Assembly: GCA_021209875.1 (NCBI GenBank)
Contig: JAGYVD010000007.1
Coordinates: 2,418,001 to 2,482,000 of the forward strand
Reading direction: 5' to 3'
DNA: 64,000 bases
From: Rosellinia necatrix
Lineage: Eukaryota; Ascomycota; Sordariomycetes; Xylariales; Xylariaceae
In this document: in pieces, positions 46,256 to 61,087 of the stretch
Numbering within the stretch: position 1 is the stretch's first letter
How the letters are laid out: every line of letters starts with the position of its first letter
Translations under genes and position numbers: made by a program
The notes under the pieces: generated by a model
What the model was told of the DNA's origin: nothing
The model's input: the letters and a program-made list of their open reading frames with translations, nothing else
Database searches by the model: none

Positions 46256-49200
46256 ACAAAAAAAAAATAATAAATTAAATATTTTAATATTAAAAAAACG
46301 TTTAAAAGCTGCAACAATATTATATTTATAATAATGCTTTTTTGTTTTAAAGCTAATAATATAACAAAAAATATATAAGCTAAAGCTTTATTTTTAATAA
46401 TTATATAAACTAAATTTTTTAGCAATATAAATAATATTATAATTTTTAGCTTACTACCGACTTATATTTATATTAAATTAAATTTGCAACTTTTTTTAAA
46501 AAAACAAGCTAAAGTTAATACAGCAGGCATTTTTTTACTTTTAAAAAAAAAAATCGTTTAATATAAGCTATATTTTTGTTTATAACGTTTTAAACGTAAA
46601 AAAAAAAAAAACTTCAGCTAAGCTGACTTAAATTTAAAATTAAGCTAGGTTTAGCCTGTTTAAAAAGCTTAGATTTAAATTTTAAGTTTATTAAAATATA
46701 TAAATTATTTTTATAGTTTAATTAATAACGGGCTAATTTTTAAAGTTAATTAAAAACAGATTATAATAATATTTTATAACAATTTTAAACTAATAAACTT
46801 AATTAAGCTATAAATAAAAAATATATATATTTTAAACATAGTTATAACTTTATATATAAACTAAAAAAAATATTATAATATAAATAATATTTTTAAACTA
46901 AAAACATATAAAAATAATATTTTTATTTAAATATAAAGTTTTTAATTTTTATAACAATTTATATATAATTATTTAAATTATAATTATATATAGCTTTAGC
47001 TATAAATAATTTTATTTATATAATATATAAATTAAGTTTAATATATAAACTAAAAGCAGTAATTTTTTATAGCAGCTTATATAAAATATTGTTTAATAAT
47101 TTTATATATAACTATTTTATAATTAAAACAAAATTAAAAATAAAAATTTAGCTATTTATTAGTTATAGCTTTAAAAGCAATAAACTACGTTAGCTTAATA
47201 ATAAATTAAACTAAAAATAACTTACGTTTAAATATATTTTATTAAAAAATAAACTTTATAATAAATAAAATAATTATAATTATATTAAAGCCGGCCTAGT
47301 TTTATGCTGCTATAAGCACATGTGCTGCTGCTGCAAAAACGTATATAAAAAACCAGCCTGTACTAAAAAAAAAGCTTAAAATAAGTCAGCTGTTTTATAA
47401 TTTAATTATAAGCTAATAATTTAATTAAAACTTAACTTATATTTATTTTAAAAATAACTTAAAATACTATTAATTATTTAAATAGTAGTACTAGTTTTAA
47501 AGCTACTATTTAAACCTGCAGCAAATATAATACTAAAGTTTAAAGTTTTTAATTAAACAGACTTTTTATTTATAGTTTTTTTATTTTTTTTTTAATTTAA
47601 ATCTTAATAAAAAATATTATAAAACTATTTAAACAACTTAAAAAAGCTGTTAATTAATATTTTACGCTATAAAGCTTATTTAAGCTATAAAAACTATTTT
47701 AATCTAAGCTGTTTAAATAACTTAAAATTAGCTAATAAAAACTATTTAATAATTAAATAATAAATTAAAACAGATTTAATATAAAATCAGATTATAAAAT
47801 AAAATAGCTTTATAAGCTTAATTTGCTTTTTTTTAAGCTTAGTTTTAAAATTTTTTAAAAAATAACATTAAATATACTACTTATTTTTTTTTAAAAATAG
47901 TTTAATTAATAATTAAATCTAACCTAAAATAACAGCGTTTAAATATTTAATAATATAATAAATATTTAATTTAGTCCGAGCCGCAGGCTTAAACATATAT
48001 TTTATTAAAAAAAACTTAAAAAACGCGTTTTAATTAATTCTAGTTATATTTTTGCAACAAATACTGTTTAAATTTAAATAAAAATCAAAGTTTTTTTATA
48101 AAAATTGTTTTTGTTTAGCTTATATATAGCTTTTTTATTTTTAACTTATTTATTAAAAGTTTATATTAAATCTTAAAATTTTTTTTTATTTATATTAATA
48201 ATATATTATTTAAACAATTTTATTTTTATAATATTTATATTATATATTTAAAAATATTTAATATTTATTAAAAATATAACTATTTTTTAAACGTGTTAAG
48301 CTTAATTTTAAACTATAATAAAAACTATAAAAATATTTATATAAAAGTTTTTAGCATTAAAATTAATATATTTTTAATATAAGCACGGCTTGCTAATAAA
48401 AAAAAACCAAAAATAAAGCAAATTATATTTAAAATAATATTAAAACCGCAGATATTTTATAAAAAAACTAAAAAAGTTACAGGCTATTTAAGCTTTTATA
48501 TTATAATAATTTTAATTAGCAGAGCTTTTTTATAACGTGTAAATATTACTGTTTAAATTTAATTTGTAGCTGTTTTAATTATTATTTAAATATATAGTAT
48601 AAAATTTTACTTAATAGTTTAATACTTTAGAAAATTTTAACAAAATATTTATATTAAATATAAATAACCGTTTAATTTATTATTTATTTATAAACGCTTT
48701 AAAATTAAAGCTTAATAAATTTTAGTTTAAAACAAAAATAAATATTTATAATTAATATATAACGCTATTTATTTTTAAAAATTAAACTTATAGCTATTTA
48801 TATTTTAAAAATAAAACATTATAAAATATTAATATTTTTAAAATTATAATAATTTAAATTATATTTTAATATTAATATATATATTAAATATTTAATATTA
48901 TAATTATTTATATAAATAATATAATTATATAAGCTAATTTAATTAATATATTTATAAAAAACTTTTATTATTATATTTGCTTTATAAAATATTTATTTTA
49001 GCTATATAAAATAATATCTGCTTTTAAATTAAATAAGTTATATTATAAAATAATAATTTAACTAATGTTTTATTTTAAGTTAAATTTATAATAATTATTA
49101 ACTTATATTTTAATTAACAGTTTTATTAAAAACAACTTAATTTTACGTTTTTAAACAAAATTTAAAGCAATAATTTATTTTATTTTAAAAATAATTATAT

Positions 49201-50640
49201 TTGTTTATTATATATAAACTTAATAAATTTAATTTAAAAATATATAATATTATAATAAACTTATATAAAAACTAATATTTTTATTAAAACAGGCTAGCTT
49301 AACTTATATTAATATAAACTTTTATTTTATATATATATAATTATATATTTAGTTTTTATAACGGCTTATTTAAAACTTAACTTTAAATAAATATATATTT
49401 ATATTATATTTAGTTTATATTAACTTATTTTTAAACATATAAGTTTTAAATATTTATATATTAAGCATTTAATTTAAAAAACAGCATTTTTTTTTTTTAT
49501 AAATAAAATAACTTTATTAAAGCTTTAATTTTAAAATAACTTTTAATTAAACTAATATTAAATAAAGCTATAGCAGATAAAAACTTATATAATAGATTAA
49601 TAATTAACGCAGCTTTTATAATAGTTTAATATAATTTTTTACAACTAAATAAAATTATATATAATAAATCTAACTTATAAAAGCTTTATAAATAAGCTGT
49701 TTTAAGCTTATTAAAATTATTAATTTAATTTTTAATAAATAAAAACTATTTTTAAATACTACTATATAAAATAAAAACAAATAAAAACATTTTAAAATAA
49801 ATATAATAATAAACGTTATAAATAGTTTATTATATTTAGTTATTTATATAATAAACTTTTAAAATAAAATATTATTTTAATATATATATATAATTTATTA
49901 TTATTTTTTATTTTATATATAACGTTTTTTAAAAACTAAAGCATTTTAGATTTTATAAAACCGTTTATTATATTTAAAATTAATTATAATATATATTTAA
50001 GTTATAGTTTTAAATAAAACGCTGCTTAATATATATATAATATAAATATAAATAAAAATAATATAAAACTTTTAAGCTATTAAATATTAAACGTAATAAA
50101 ACGCTATTATAAAATATTTTTAATTAAAATATTAAAAACTAATAAACGTTTTATATTTAATATAAGCTTAAACTATTTTATATTATAAAAACTAATAAAA
50201 ACTAAACTTTAAATATATTTATTATTTTAATTTAAAAGCTTATTTAATATTAAATTTACGTTAAATTTGCTTTTATTAATAAATAAATAAACATATTTAA
50301 TATAAACGTTAAATTTATTGCAAATTTATTTTTAACTTTAGCAAAATCTAGCAATAATATATTTAATTAACTATATAATAAATTTATAGCAAATTTGCTC
50401 TAGACTACTAAATAAAAAAAATATATATTATTATATATTAAATTTATATTAAGTTTGCAATAAAATATAAAATAATTAGATTATTTAAAAGCATTTTATA
50501 TTATATATTTTTATTTAACGTTTAAGCTATTATATATTAAATTTAAGCTTAATTTACAACTAATTTATTTATTAACAGCTTTTAGCTTTAAAATATTTAA
50601 AAAAACTTTTATTAAGCAAATTTATATTTTTTTGCTGCGA

Positions 50641-50723
50641 TTTTTATTATTTTTATTATTATTTATATTATTATTTATATTATTATTATTGCTATTATTA
50701 TTGCTATTATTATTATTATTAAA
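50641..50723. repeat. ATT trinucleotide-rich simple repeat
   Basis: Runs of TTA/ATT with interspersed TTGC words inside the AT-rich block. Confidence 0.7.
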
Positions 50724-51654
50724 AGCTTTTGCTGCAGCAGTTTTTTTAATTTATTTTTATTTTAAACTTTAACTTTAGATTTTATTAATAGCTTTATATA
50801 ATAAAGCTTTATAATTAACATTAAATTTATTATAAATTTATAGCAGATTTTTATTTTTAGCGCTTTAGAACGTTTAATAAATATTTAACGTAATATGATT
50901 ATAACGCGCAGCTGCCCAGGCCTATATAAATAAATCTTATTATTTTTTAACTTTTATATTATTTATATCGATTTAATAATAAATTAGCATTAAATTTATT
51001 ATATATTAATTTTAAGAACTTATATTAAAACATTTATTTAAACAGTTTTTTTTCGAGCTTTTATATAATATATATATTTAAAAGTTTATATATTAATATT
51101 ATTTATATAAAAATGTTTATATTTTATATAAATTAATATTAAATTTGTTTTAAATTATAATTATTAATTTTTATAACATAAAATATATAATAAATATAAT
51201 AAACTTAACGTTTAGTTATTATAACAGGCCTTTAATTTATAATAAATTAATATTAAATTTAAAAAAAATTTATTAAAAAATTTACTTTTATTACGCGATT
51301 TTAATAACAGCAGGCCAAAAAGCTAGTAATAAGCTGGCGCATTTTTGTTTAAAATTAAAAGCATTATTATTTATTAAAAGCCAGGCATTAATATATTATT
51401 AGCGCTTTAAATTTAAAGCAAATTTATATTATATTATTATATTTATTAAAAAAATTATAAAAGCTAAAAAAAGCTTTTATTTATAAACCTAGCTATATTT
51501 TTTATTTTGTTTAACTAGCTTTATTTAAAAATTTATTTAATTATATTTAATTATATATTTTAACTTTTTTTATTTTATAAACTAATTATATTTTTAATTT
51601 TTATTATTTTATTTATAAATAAAATAAATGCTTAAAAAGTAAATTTAAATATTT

Positions 51655-51925
51655 TTTAGCTAGTTTTTAAGCTTAATTATATATTAAATTTAACGCTAAA
51701 AATAAGCATATATTTATTATATTTTTAGCTGCAGCTTTATATTAAAAATAATTTATATTAAACTTACGTTTTTTTTAAAATATATATTATTTATATTATA
51801 TAGTATGCTTTATTAATAATATAAATAATTAAGTTTTATTAAAGTTAAAGCTTTATTACTTAACTTTTTTTTTTATAATTTTAATTTTTAAGCATATTAA
51901 GCTTAAAATAGCTTTAAATTTATTT
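51655..51925 (+). repeat. heavily RIP-mutated repeat copy
   Basis: Positions 51655-51835 are a strongly AT-shifted copy of 52012-52190, and 51826-51925 match 46150-46255. This segment therefore joins two repeated units and is the most mutated copy of both. Confidence 0.75.
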
Positions 51926-52011
51926 TATTTATTATTTAATAATAATAAACTACTAGAAAAAAATTAGGTTTTTTTAGTTAATAAATAGCATATATAACAT
52001 AGAGCATTTTT

Positions 52012-52190
52012 CCAGCTAGTTTTTTAAGCCTAACTATATACTAAATTTAATGCTAAAAGATAAGCATACGTTTGTTACACTTTTAGCTGCAGCTTTGTAC
52101 TAAAAGCGACCCGTATTAAGCTTACGCTCCCCCTCTAGAATACATGCTATTTATACTGCGCGGTATGCCCTGTTGATGATGTAGAAGTAT
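52012..52190 (+). repeat. lightly mutated copy of the same repeat
   Basis: Same unit as 51655-51835, about 360 bases away in direct orientation, but it still holds words such as CTAAAAGCGACCCGTATTAAG where the other copy has only A and T at the C and G positions. It marks the left edge of the less AT-rich segment. Confidence 0.75.
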
Positions 52191-55100
52191 TGTTAAAATT
52201 TGGCGACAGTTGGTTATTTTAGCAAAGTATCGCGTTTTTAAGCTAAATAAAAAGAATAAAAGCTTTGAAGCAGCTATATTAAAGCTGAAATAGATTAGCA
52301 AAAATAAAAATAAAAAAAAAAGTGTAGCATTTTATATCATAAAAGTTAGCTCGCATTTGTTTATATATACATATCTTTTTTAATAAAACAGATTTCTAAC
52401 TTTTTAATTTTTTTTATAGTGGGTATATAACAAATTAGCTTTTTTGCTTAGTTTTTAAGTAAATCTAGAGTATAAAAAAGTAGAAATAACTAGTACGGAC
52501 ATATATAACTTTATAGTTACTTTATAAACAAAAGCTGAAGCTATTTGTGTTAAACTATAAGCAAAGATTTTGTTTTATAATAAATTTTTTCTAGCCGCTA
52601 TCGGGGGCTTCCGACGCAGCATATTAAAAGGTATTAAATATTTGCAACTGCAGGTCGCAGCTTTGTGCGATCTAAATAACTAATTATAAATAAAAATTAT
52701 TATCATTATTAAAATTAGAAAAAACAAAATTAAAAAAAACTATTTAAATAACTTAAAAACGGAACAGCGGCTAGTATAGTAGCTTTTATTTTTTTATAAG
52801 TGCCTATTATACCCGGTTGTATATTAATTAAATTAACTAACGCTTTTTCTAGGATTTTTTTTTAATAATGCTAGTATTAAATTGTGCTTTCTGTTTTGCT
52901 AGTTTTATTATTACGCAAGCAATTAATAACTAAGCTTTTATAGCAGAATATAACATAGTTAAAAAAGTTTTTAACAAGCTAAACCTAAAAACAGTTGATT
53001 TTATTCTTTTTAGGTAGAAGCTTAGCATAAAAAACAAAAAAAAATTTAAAATTAGCAACAGCTAACTCATTAATCTTTTTTAATAAACTTTTTTTATTAT
53101 AGGTGTGCAGCAGAACCTTAAGTTTTATAGTCTCCGTATAAAATGTGGTGCTTGATTTAATAATACATTTATAATTACTTAAGTCTAGGTTTAATAATTA
53201 GCGTTAATTAACTTTAAATTTTTAAATATGCTTTCTAATGCTTTTTAGAACTACATACTTTTTTATATAATAAATATATTTAAGTTAAGCTACTAGTCTT
53301 ATTATATACATGCTGATCTTATAAACTTAGCATTTAGTTTTAAAAATAAGAGAAGTAACCAGCTATTTTTTGTAATGTTTTATAATATGTTTATAACTAA
53401 AAACTCAGGCGCTTTTATTAACATTTTACCGGAAAAAAAAAACGCTTTTAAATTTTAATAGAACATGACCGCTTTATATAACTTTTTATAAAAAATAAGC
53501 AATAAAAAAAAAAAGCTAACTCTGTTTAAAAATTAACAATTTTACTAAAACGCTTATACAACTAAAATTAAAAAAAAACAGAGCTAAATATTTTAATAAG
53601 GCCGACTATTTCCGCGCTTATGGCTTAAATACTGAGGCGTTTCGTTAAAGCTCTAATTTTGCTACAACTTACTAGACAGGCCTTATTAAAGCCGTTTTAA
53701 CACTTTTAAATACACGTGTTAAACAAGGTAATACTTTTTATAAAATTAATCCACGACTATATATTATCGCTTTTTTTAGTTATTTATTTAATGCTTTTAT
53801 AATATTAACCCGGGGGGTTAATACAGACTTTTTTGTAGCAGCTAAACCGATTTTTTCGGAGGGCAAAAAAAAGTCACAATATTTTTTTTATAAAACATTG
53901 CTATCGTATAAAAGCTCGCTAACTAAATATTGCGATATAAAACATCCTGCAGACATAAGCTTCAGCAGGCTTTTTTTATTCCTGGAGTGCGGGCGTTTTG
54001 GGTTAGGTAAAGCTATTATTAATAAAAAACAAGCATAGAGTGCTTATACAAAAAAAGTTTACAGCAAAGCTAATGCTTTTAACTAAATGCTAGAAACTTT
54101 ATTTTTAAAATATTAATGCTTTTTATGCCTAGCAGAATTAAGCATAACTGTTAAGCTTTTCGGCTATATAAATAGCTATATTTATTCCGGCAGTATTTAA
54201 GAGCCCGTAGATTGTTTTGATTGCAGCCGATTAATATTTACACAAGTGACTTTAAAAAGCGTGTAAAAATAGCTGTAGCATTTAAAAGCTGTTCATAAGG
54301 CTGGGGCGCTTTTTTATATTTTATGCGGTAATATTTGTTCTGTGTCGAGCGGCTTAACGTAGCATATAAATCGATACTATTAAACCGATTTTAATATTTT
54401 TTTCGCTTGTCCGGCTTATAAATAGCAAAAAGGTTTTTAGCTTTATAAAATTAAGAGCCTTATTTTTTAGCATATATATTTTATAACAACTTATAATAAA
54501 TAAAGTTATGCAAGGACTAGTTAATATGCAGCTTTTAATAAAATAAACTATAAGTTAAACTAGGGCGATAACTTAGTATTAAAACAAAAAAATCGTTATT
54601 TTTTGTCTTTTTGCAGCTATTAGCTTAGCTTTAGCAAAAATAGCTTTATAAAAGCATCGCCGCGCTTTAGCCAAGAATTAACTAGCAATATCTGCTATAT
54701 TAATAAAAACAAGCAGCAGAAATACTTTTTAATTATATTAAACGTACTTAAAAGCTTATTTTTCCGTTTTAGATTAACTATAGCTACTAATAAATCGTTA
54801 AACCTTTTTCTGACTAAAACTTTTTATAAATTAAACAGCGATGTTTTTAAACAGAACTTTCGACTTAGCTGTAGTAAATCTAAAATAACAGAATCATTAG
54901 CAGACTTATTTTCTGTTTTTTTATATTAAGTTAAAAGCAGCGGCGGTAGCACCGGTCCCGATAAAATTAGTTGACCCGGCTTTTTGTAATAACTAAGATC
55001 CGACGCACTTATTAGAAAACGTTTACGCGTTTACAACCGATCTAAGCTTTAACTTTTAATAACCCGACTCTATAGATGTCGATAAATATTACAAAGTTAA

Positions 55101-58100
55101 TTATATATTTAAACGTTAGAATAAGAACTTTTTTTTTTAAAATAGCTAAAAAAATAAAAGCTATTAATTAATAAGCATCAGATAGTTAGAAAAAAATAAA
55201 GGATCAATTTATTATTTATCTCCTAAGCTAGTATATATTTATTTTTAAAAGCTTTCTAAAAAAAAAGCTTTTTAAAAAAAAGCTTTTTTTAAAAAAGTCG
55301 TTTATTAAAATAGCTTTACTAAAAAAGTTATCAGTTAAAATTGCTTTATAATTGCTTTTTAATATAAAGTATTAACAACTTTGTTGAGTTATAACAGCTA
55401 AAAAAAAAAAAATAAAGCCAAAAAAAATCCTGTCCTGCGTTTTATAAAAATGTTTGTTTGCTTGTAAATTTAAACTTGATCTATTAATAATAAAAAACAT
55501 AAAGTTAAAAAATAAAAACATAAAATAAAAAAAGTTTAATTAATATAACTTTATAATTAATAATAAGGCTTATAGTTTATAAATTTAAGCTTAACTTATT
55601 AATAAAAATATAAAAATAATATATTAATAGTTTTATATTATCGTTGTTATTAAAAATAAAAAGCTGATATTAACGTTATAAAATATTAAAATAAAAGTTT
55701 GCATAATAAAAAAAATATTAAAAAAAAAAAAATAGTAAAACTATTAAAAAATATAAAAAGTAACCGACGTTATTAGTTTATAAAAGCTTTTTATAAAAAA
55801 CAACTAATATAAGCTAAGTTGTTGTTTTTATTTACGAAAGCTTTTTTAAACTTTATATTTTAATGTTTTAAAAAAGCTAAGCTATATTTAATAATATTTA
55901 TTAAATATAGCAATATTTATTTGCTGTTTTTAATGGCGATTTTTTTAAATTTAAGCCTGCGTTAATAATAATTTGCTGGCATGTAATTTTTTTATATAAT
56001 TATATATGTTAATTAGTAAATTTTTTAGCTGTAGAAATTTTTTTTGCTAATAGTTTTGTTTAAATAAGCGTTATAGCTAATATAGTTATAATATTTAAAA
56101 AGTTTTTTTGCTAACTTTTAACTAATATAATTATAATATTTATAGCAAAATTGTTAGTATTATAGTTATAAAATTATTAATATTATAAACTATATAGCTA
56201 ATAATATAAAAATTATAAAAAACTTTTATATTTAGCTTGTATTATTTTATTAATTTTATAATTAATAATTTTTAATTTTAAACAAATATTTAACATAATA
56301 TAGTTATAATCTTATATTTTTTTATAATTTCTTTATTTAAATATATAAAATAAAATTTTAGTTGTTAATAATTAAATAGCTTTAACTATTACGTTTAAAA
56401 GTTTTTAAGTTTATTATTAAATAATTTTTTATTTTATTAATTTTATTTATAGAAATAGTCTGATTAAATAAAGCAATTAAATTTATAAAGCTTTTATAAT
56501 ATATTATTAAACTGTTTTTAATATATAAAGCTTTTTTGTAGTAAAAGCAGAAAATAAATGCAGCCGCGTTATTTTTTAAGTTTTAAAAATAATTATATAG
56601 TTGTTTTATAATTTTATATTAAATATCTACTGTTATATTAATAATAATAACTTATTTTTAATGGTTGTTAGTTTTATTTATTAAAACATAATATTATATT
56701 AGCTTTTATATATAATATAATTAAAAATATATTTATAAATTCTTTTAATATTAAATAATATTTAATATAATTATAACGTAAAATTAATAATATTAATCGG
56801 TGTTTTATAAAGTTTTAATTATTAAACTTATAAAAATTAAGCTTATATAAACGCTGGCTATATAATTTTTAGCTGTATAGTTTAAAGCAGTTTAAACGTT
56901 ATATTAATAGTTTAAATAATAGTATTTACGATTTAAAGCTGTTTAAATATAGTTTAAATATAATAAAAAATATTAGCAGTTTAATAATAAATATTAATAT
57001 TATTATTTTATTTTTAAGTATTAATATTATTATTTATATCGCTAGCGATTTTTAGTTGTTTATTAAGTTTATTATTTTAATAAATATAAATAATATTATT
57101 AACGTAGTAATAAAATTATATTAATATTTTTATTTATACGCTTATATTATTTAACGCTTAGTCTTAATTTTTTTATTTTATATTTTTATAACTATAGCGT
57201 CATTATTTGCTAAAATATTTATAATATTAATAATTTTTAAATAGCTATAAAATTAATATTAAAACTAGTTATAATTAAATTATAAATAACCATGTTAAAA
57301 ATAATAACTTTTTTGCCGCTTCAATATTTTTTTTTATTATTATAAAAGTTTTTATTATTAGCTGTTTTAATAAAAATAGCAACAGTGTTTTTAACAAGTT
57401 TATGTTGCTTAAAAAAATAACTTGTTTAAAAAAAATATTAATTAAAAACTTGTAAAACTATTAGTTATTTAAGTCCTGTTTAAACTAATAAAAATTTAAT
57501 TTAATTAAAAAAGTTCTAAAACTATATTTAACACTATTAAAAATTTATAAAGCTTTAATATTTTTTATAATAAAAATATTAAAATATTTTTAATTTTTGT
57601 TTTATAATTTTTGAGCTGCTTTTAATTTTAAAATATAATTTAAATTTAAAGAATTAATATATAATATTATAATGCTAGATTAATAATAACGTAGTTATTA
57701 TTAATCTTATTTTAAATTAAATGTTGTTTAAAAACATGCTTTTAATAATTTTAAAAATTAATAAGCTTGCAACTAATAAAACGTTGTTAGTTTAAATAAA
57801 TTAATTTTTTTATAATTATATTTTTTAATTTTATATTAATTATAAATAGCTTAAAAGTTAAAACAATTATTTTATTAATAGCTAATTTATAATATATTTA
57901 TTAATTATATTTACAAGTAGTATTATTAAAAAATCGGCCGTTATAATTATTATTTTAATTTAACCGCTGTAATAAAAAATAAGTTTTAGAACTTTTTTTT
58001 AAATAAGCTTATTAATTTAGTTATAGCTTAAATTATTATTAAAAGCGATAATTTTGTCGCGGTCGGCTATAAAGCAACAATTTGTTTCCGCGGATGCTAT

Positions 58101-60880
58101 TTTAATTAAAAATATATATTAAAATAATAATAAAAATAATAAATAATAAATAAAAATTATATTAAATAATATAAAAATTATAAAAATTATGATAAAAATA
58201 TATGATAAAATATAAAAATAATAATAAAATATATTATATAATAATAATAGAATATATATATAAATAAAAATATTAAAAAGGTTTATATAAAAAGCTTATT
58301 TTATAAAAGCTTTATATAAAAAACTTCGTGTGTTTTATTTTATAAAGCAAAATATATTAAATAAACAGGCCGGTTATATTTAATTTATTTAGTTTAAATA
58401 ACTAAGCCGGTTATATTTATTATATTATACGCAATAATATTTATATATTAATAATTAAAATAATATCTATTTATTATTAATTTTTGCTTGTTATTCTTTT
58501 AGTTTTTTTTTTGGCAAGTTTTGCTTTTTTAACATGTTTAACGCGTAGTTTTTTTTAAAATAACCGGCTTTTTTTTATTAAAAGCTTTTTTTAGTTCGGC
58601 TGCGTTTTATAACAGCAATATTTAAAATATTATTTATTATATAAAGCTTTAGATTTTTTTTATTAAATAAAAGATTTTAGTATTAAATATCTGCTGGCGT
58701 TATTAATCTGTTAAACTAATATAGTTTTAATTTTATAAAAGTAAAATTATTTATATTTTTTTAATATAAATACGTTTAAAGCGTTTTTTTAGTAAAAAGT
58801 TTAGTTTTAGCAAAGCTAAAAATAAATATATTATTAAAACAATTTAATATATGTATTAATATTTAAAAAATTTAATTTATATGCTAGCTTATTTTTTTTT
58901 TAATATAATAAATAATTTTATTTATTATTATAATTATTTTGCAGAAGTTTTTAAATAAATAATATTTTTATATAAATATAAAAAACTTTTTATTTATTTA
59001 AAATTAAATAAGATTATATTTAATATTATATTAAATTTTTATATTAGCTGCTTCAAATTAAATTATTATATTAATATTTATTTAATATAATTAGCAATAA
59101 AATTAACATTAAATAATTTATAAAATATTTTTATAATTAATAAAAACTTTATAGCTTAAACTTTAATATTATTTTATTTAAACTTTTTTTATTGTTATTA
59201 ATTTAACGTTATTAAAATTATATTATAATATTAAAATATTATTAGTTTATAATGTTTTAAAAATATAATATAATAATAAATAATAATTTTAACGTTTTAA
59301 TTATATTTTTATTTTAATTATTTATTTAAAATAATAACTTATTATTATTTTTAATAATATATTTATTTAAGTTTATAAAATTTGCTAAAATTTAAATATA
59401 AATTTTAAGTTTTTATTTAAAATAATTTTTACTAATATATTTTTCTTATATAATAATAATATAAATAATAAAACTTCTGCTTATTTTTAGCTTTATATGT
59501 AGCATTTTAAATATTAACAGTTTTTTTAAAAATTTATAAATAACCGGCATAAAAAGTTATAAATTATATAATTTTTATTTTTTAAAAATATTTGCTATTA
59601 AAACTTTTAATAGTATAACAATGAAATCTATTATAATAATATAATATAATTATAATAGTTTTATAATAAGTTTTAATTTTTTTAATAGTTTTTGTAAATT
59701 AGTTATATATTTAAAATATTAAAAATAATATTAAATATATTAAAATATTTATTTTAAAAATTAGAAATAATAAAAGTTTATAATTTATAATATATTTTTA
59801 AAAGCTAAAATAATATTTTTATTATCTGTTAGCTGCTGTAGGTATTATTAATAACTTGTTAAAATATATAACTTTTTTGTTTTAAATATTTATTATATAA
59901 AATAAATCGTCGAAAATTTTATAAAAAAATAAACTAAAAGGTAGTTATAATATAAAACTAATTTTTTAAATAATTATATATTTATAATAATTGTTTTTAT
60001 ATTGCTTGTTTATTTTTTAATTATTTTTATAAAATAAAAAATATTTTATAGCTTTAAATAATTTTTTTTAAATATTATTTATTTTAACTTTTATAGCTAT
60101 AATATAACTAAAGTTTTTGGTAATATTTTTAAATATTTTTGTTTTTATTATTTTAAATAATAATATTATCGGCGTTATAAATAGTCAGTAGTTATAACAG
60201 CATATTTTATATAAAATTAAGCTGATTTAAAAGGTAATAAATATTTATTTACAATTAAAATAAATAAATAAATACTGTTATTAATTTAATGTTTAATCTT
60301 AAAACATTAACTAATTTTAAGCTTGTTTGTTTTATAATATTTTATATAACAAAATAATTTATTAATATTATAACTAGCAGTATATAAAACTATATTTACG
60401 TTTATAATTAATAATATATTTAAACTAATATTAATATTTTTTTCGGTAAGTTAAGAAGTTATTTTTGCTGCGTAAAATTTTGCTAAAAATAAAATACATA
60501 TAATATTATTAATAAAAATCTTTCTATTGTTTTAAATAAAGCTTATATAAAAGCTATTATTTTATATTTTTATTTATAAAAGCGTTAAGTTTAATAAAAA
60601 CTATTTTTATAGTTTTAATATTTAAAATAGCTAATATTTAAAAGTTAATTTTAAATAATTTTAAAGTTTTATGTTTTTAAATTAATTAATATAAATATAA
60701 TTTTCGCTGTTTAATATTATTATATTAAAATTATTTTAAAAATAGTTTTTTGTTCTTATGTTTATTAAAAGCTTTGTTTTTTTTATAATAATAAAGCTTT
60801 TATAAACATTAAAAAATAAACTTGTATAAAAATTTTATTATTTTAATATATATTTTTAAATTTATAAATATTGTTGCACC

Positions 60881-61087
60881 AGTCACAAATAAGAAGTCAA
60901 GGCTTCAGCAATAAGTGATGTATTGTACGAAAAATCTACAGATGAAAAAGGAAAGAGTAAGTGGGAGGAATTAGCCCACTAGAATTCTGGCTAAGTGCAG
61001 GTGTGTGGGGTGGGTCCAGTCTGTGCGCACCAGGTGTACGGATACTGGTCCGTGCCACATGCATTGGCCAACCAGTTATCCGTGACT
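60881..61087. mobile_element. short island of normal composition with imperfect terminal inverted repeats
   Basis: The left end reads AGTCACAAATAA and the right end, reverse complemented, reads AGTCACGGATAA: 10 of 12 positions agree. The roughly 207-base interior is of ordinary GC content and codes for nothing. AATATTG occurs both at the right flank (61088-61094) and 7 bases outside the left end. It could be a non-autonomous DNA element inserted after RIP had run. A solo LTR or an unmutated unique fragment are alternatives. Confidence 0.4.

Noticed and set aside
46180..46425. 81-codon Ile/Leu/Lys-rich frame in the AT block
   Set aside because: Its composition simply reflects A/T-only codons. 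It lies inside a RIP-mutated repeat.
53805..53821. TTAACCC / GGGTTAA inverted repeat, considered as a telomere-like remnant
   Set aside because: It is a single short palindrome, not a TTAGGG array, and is within chance for this much sequence.
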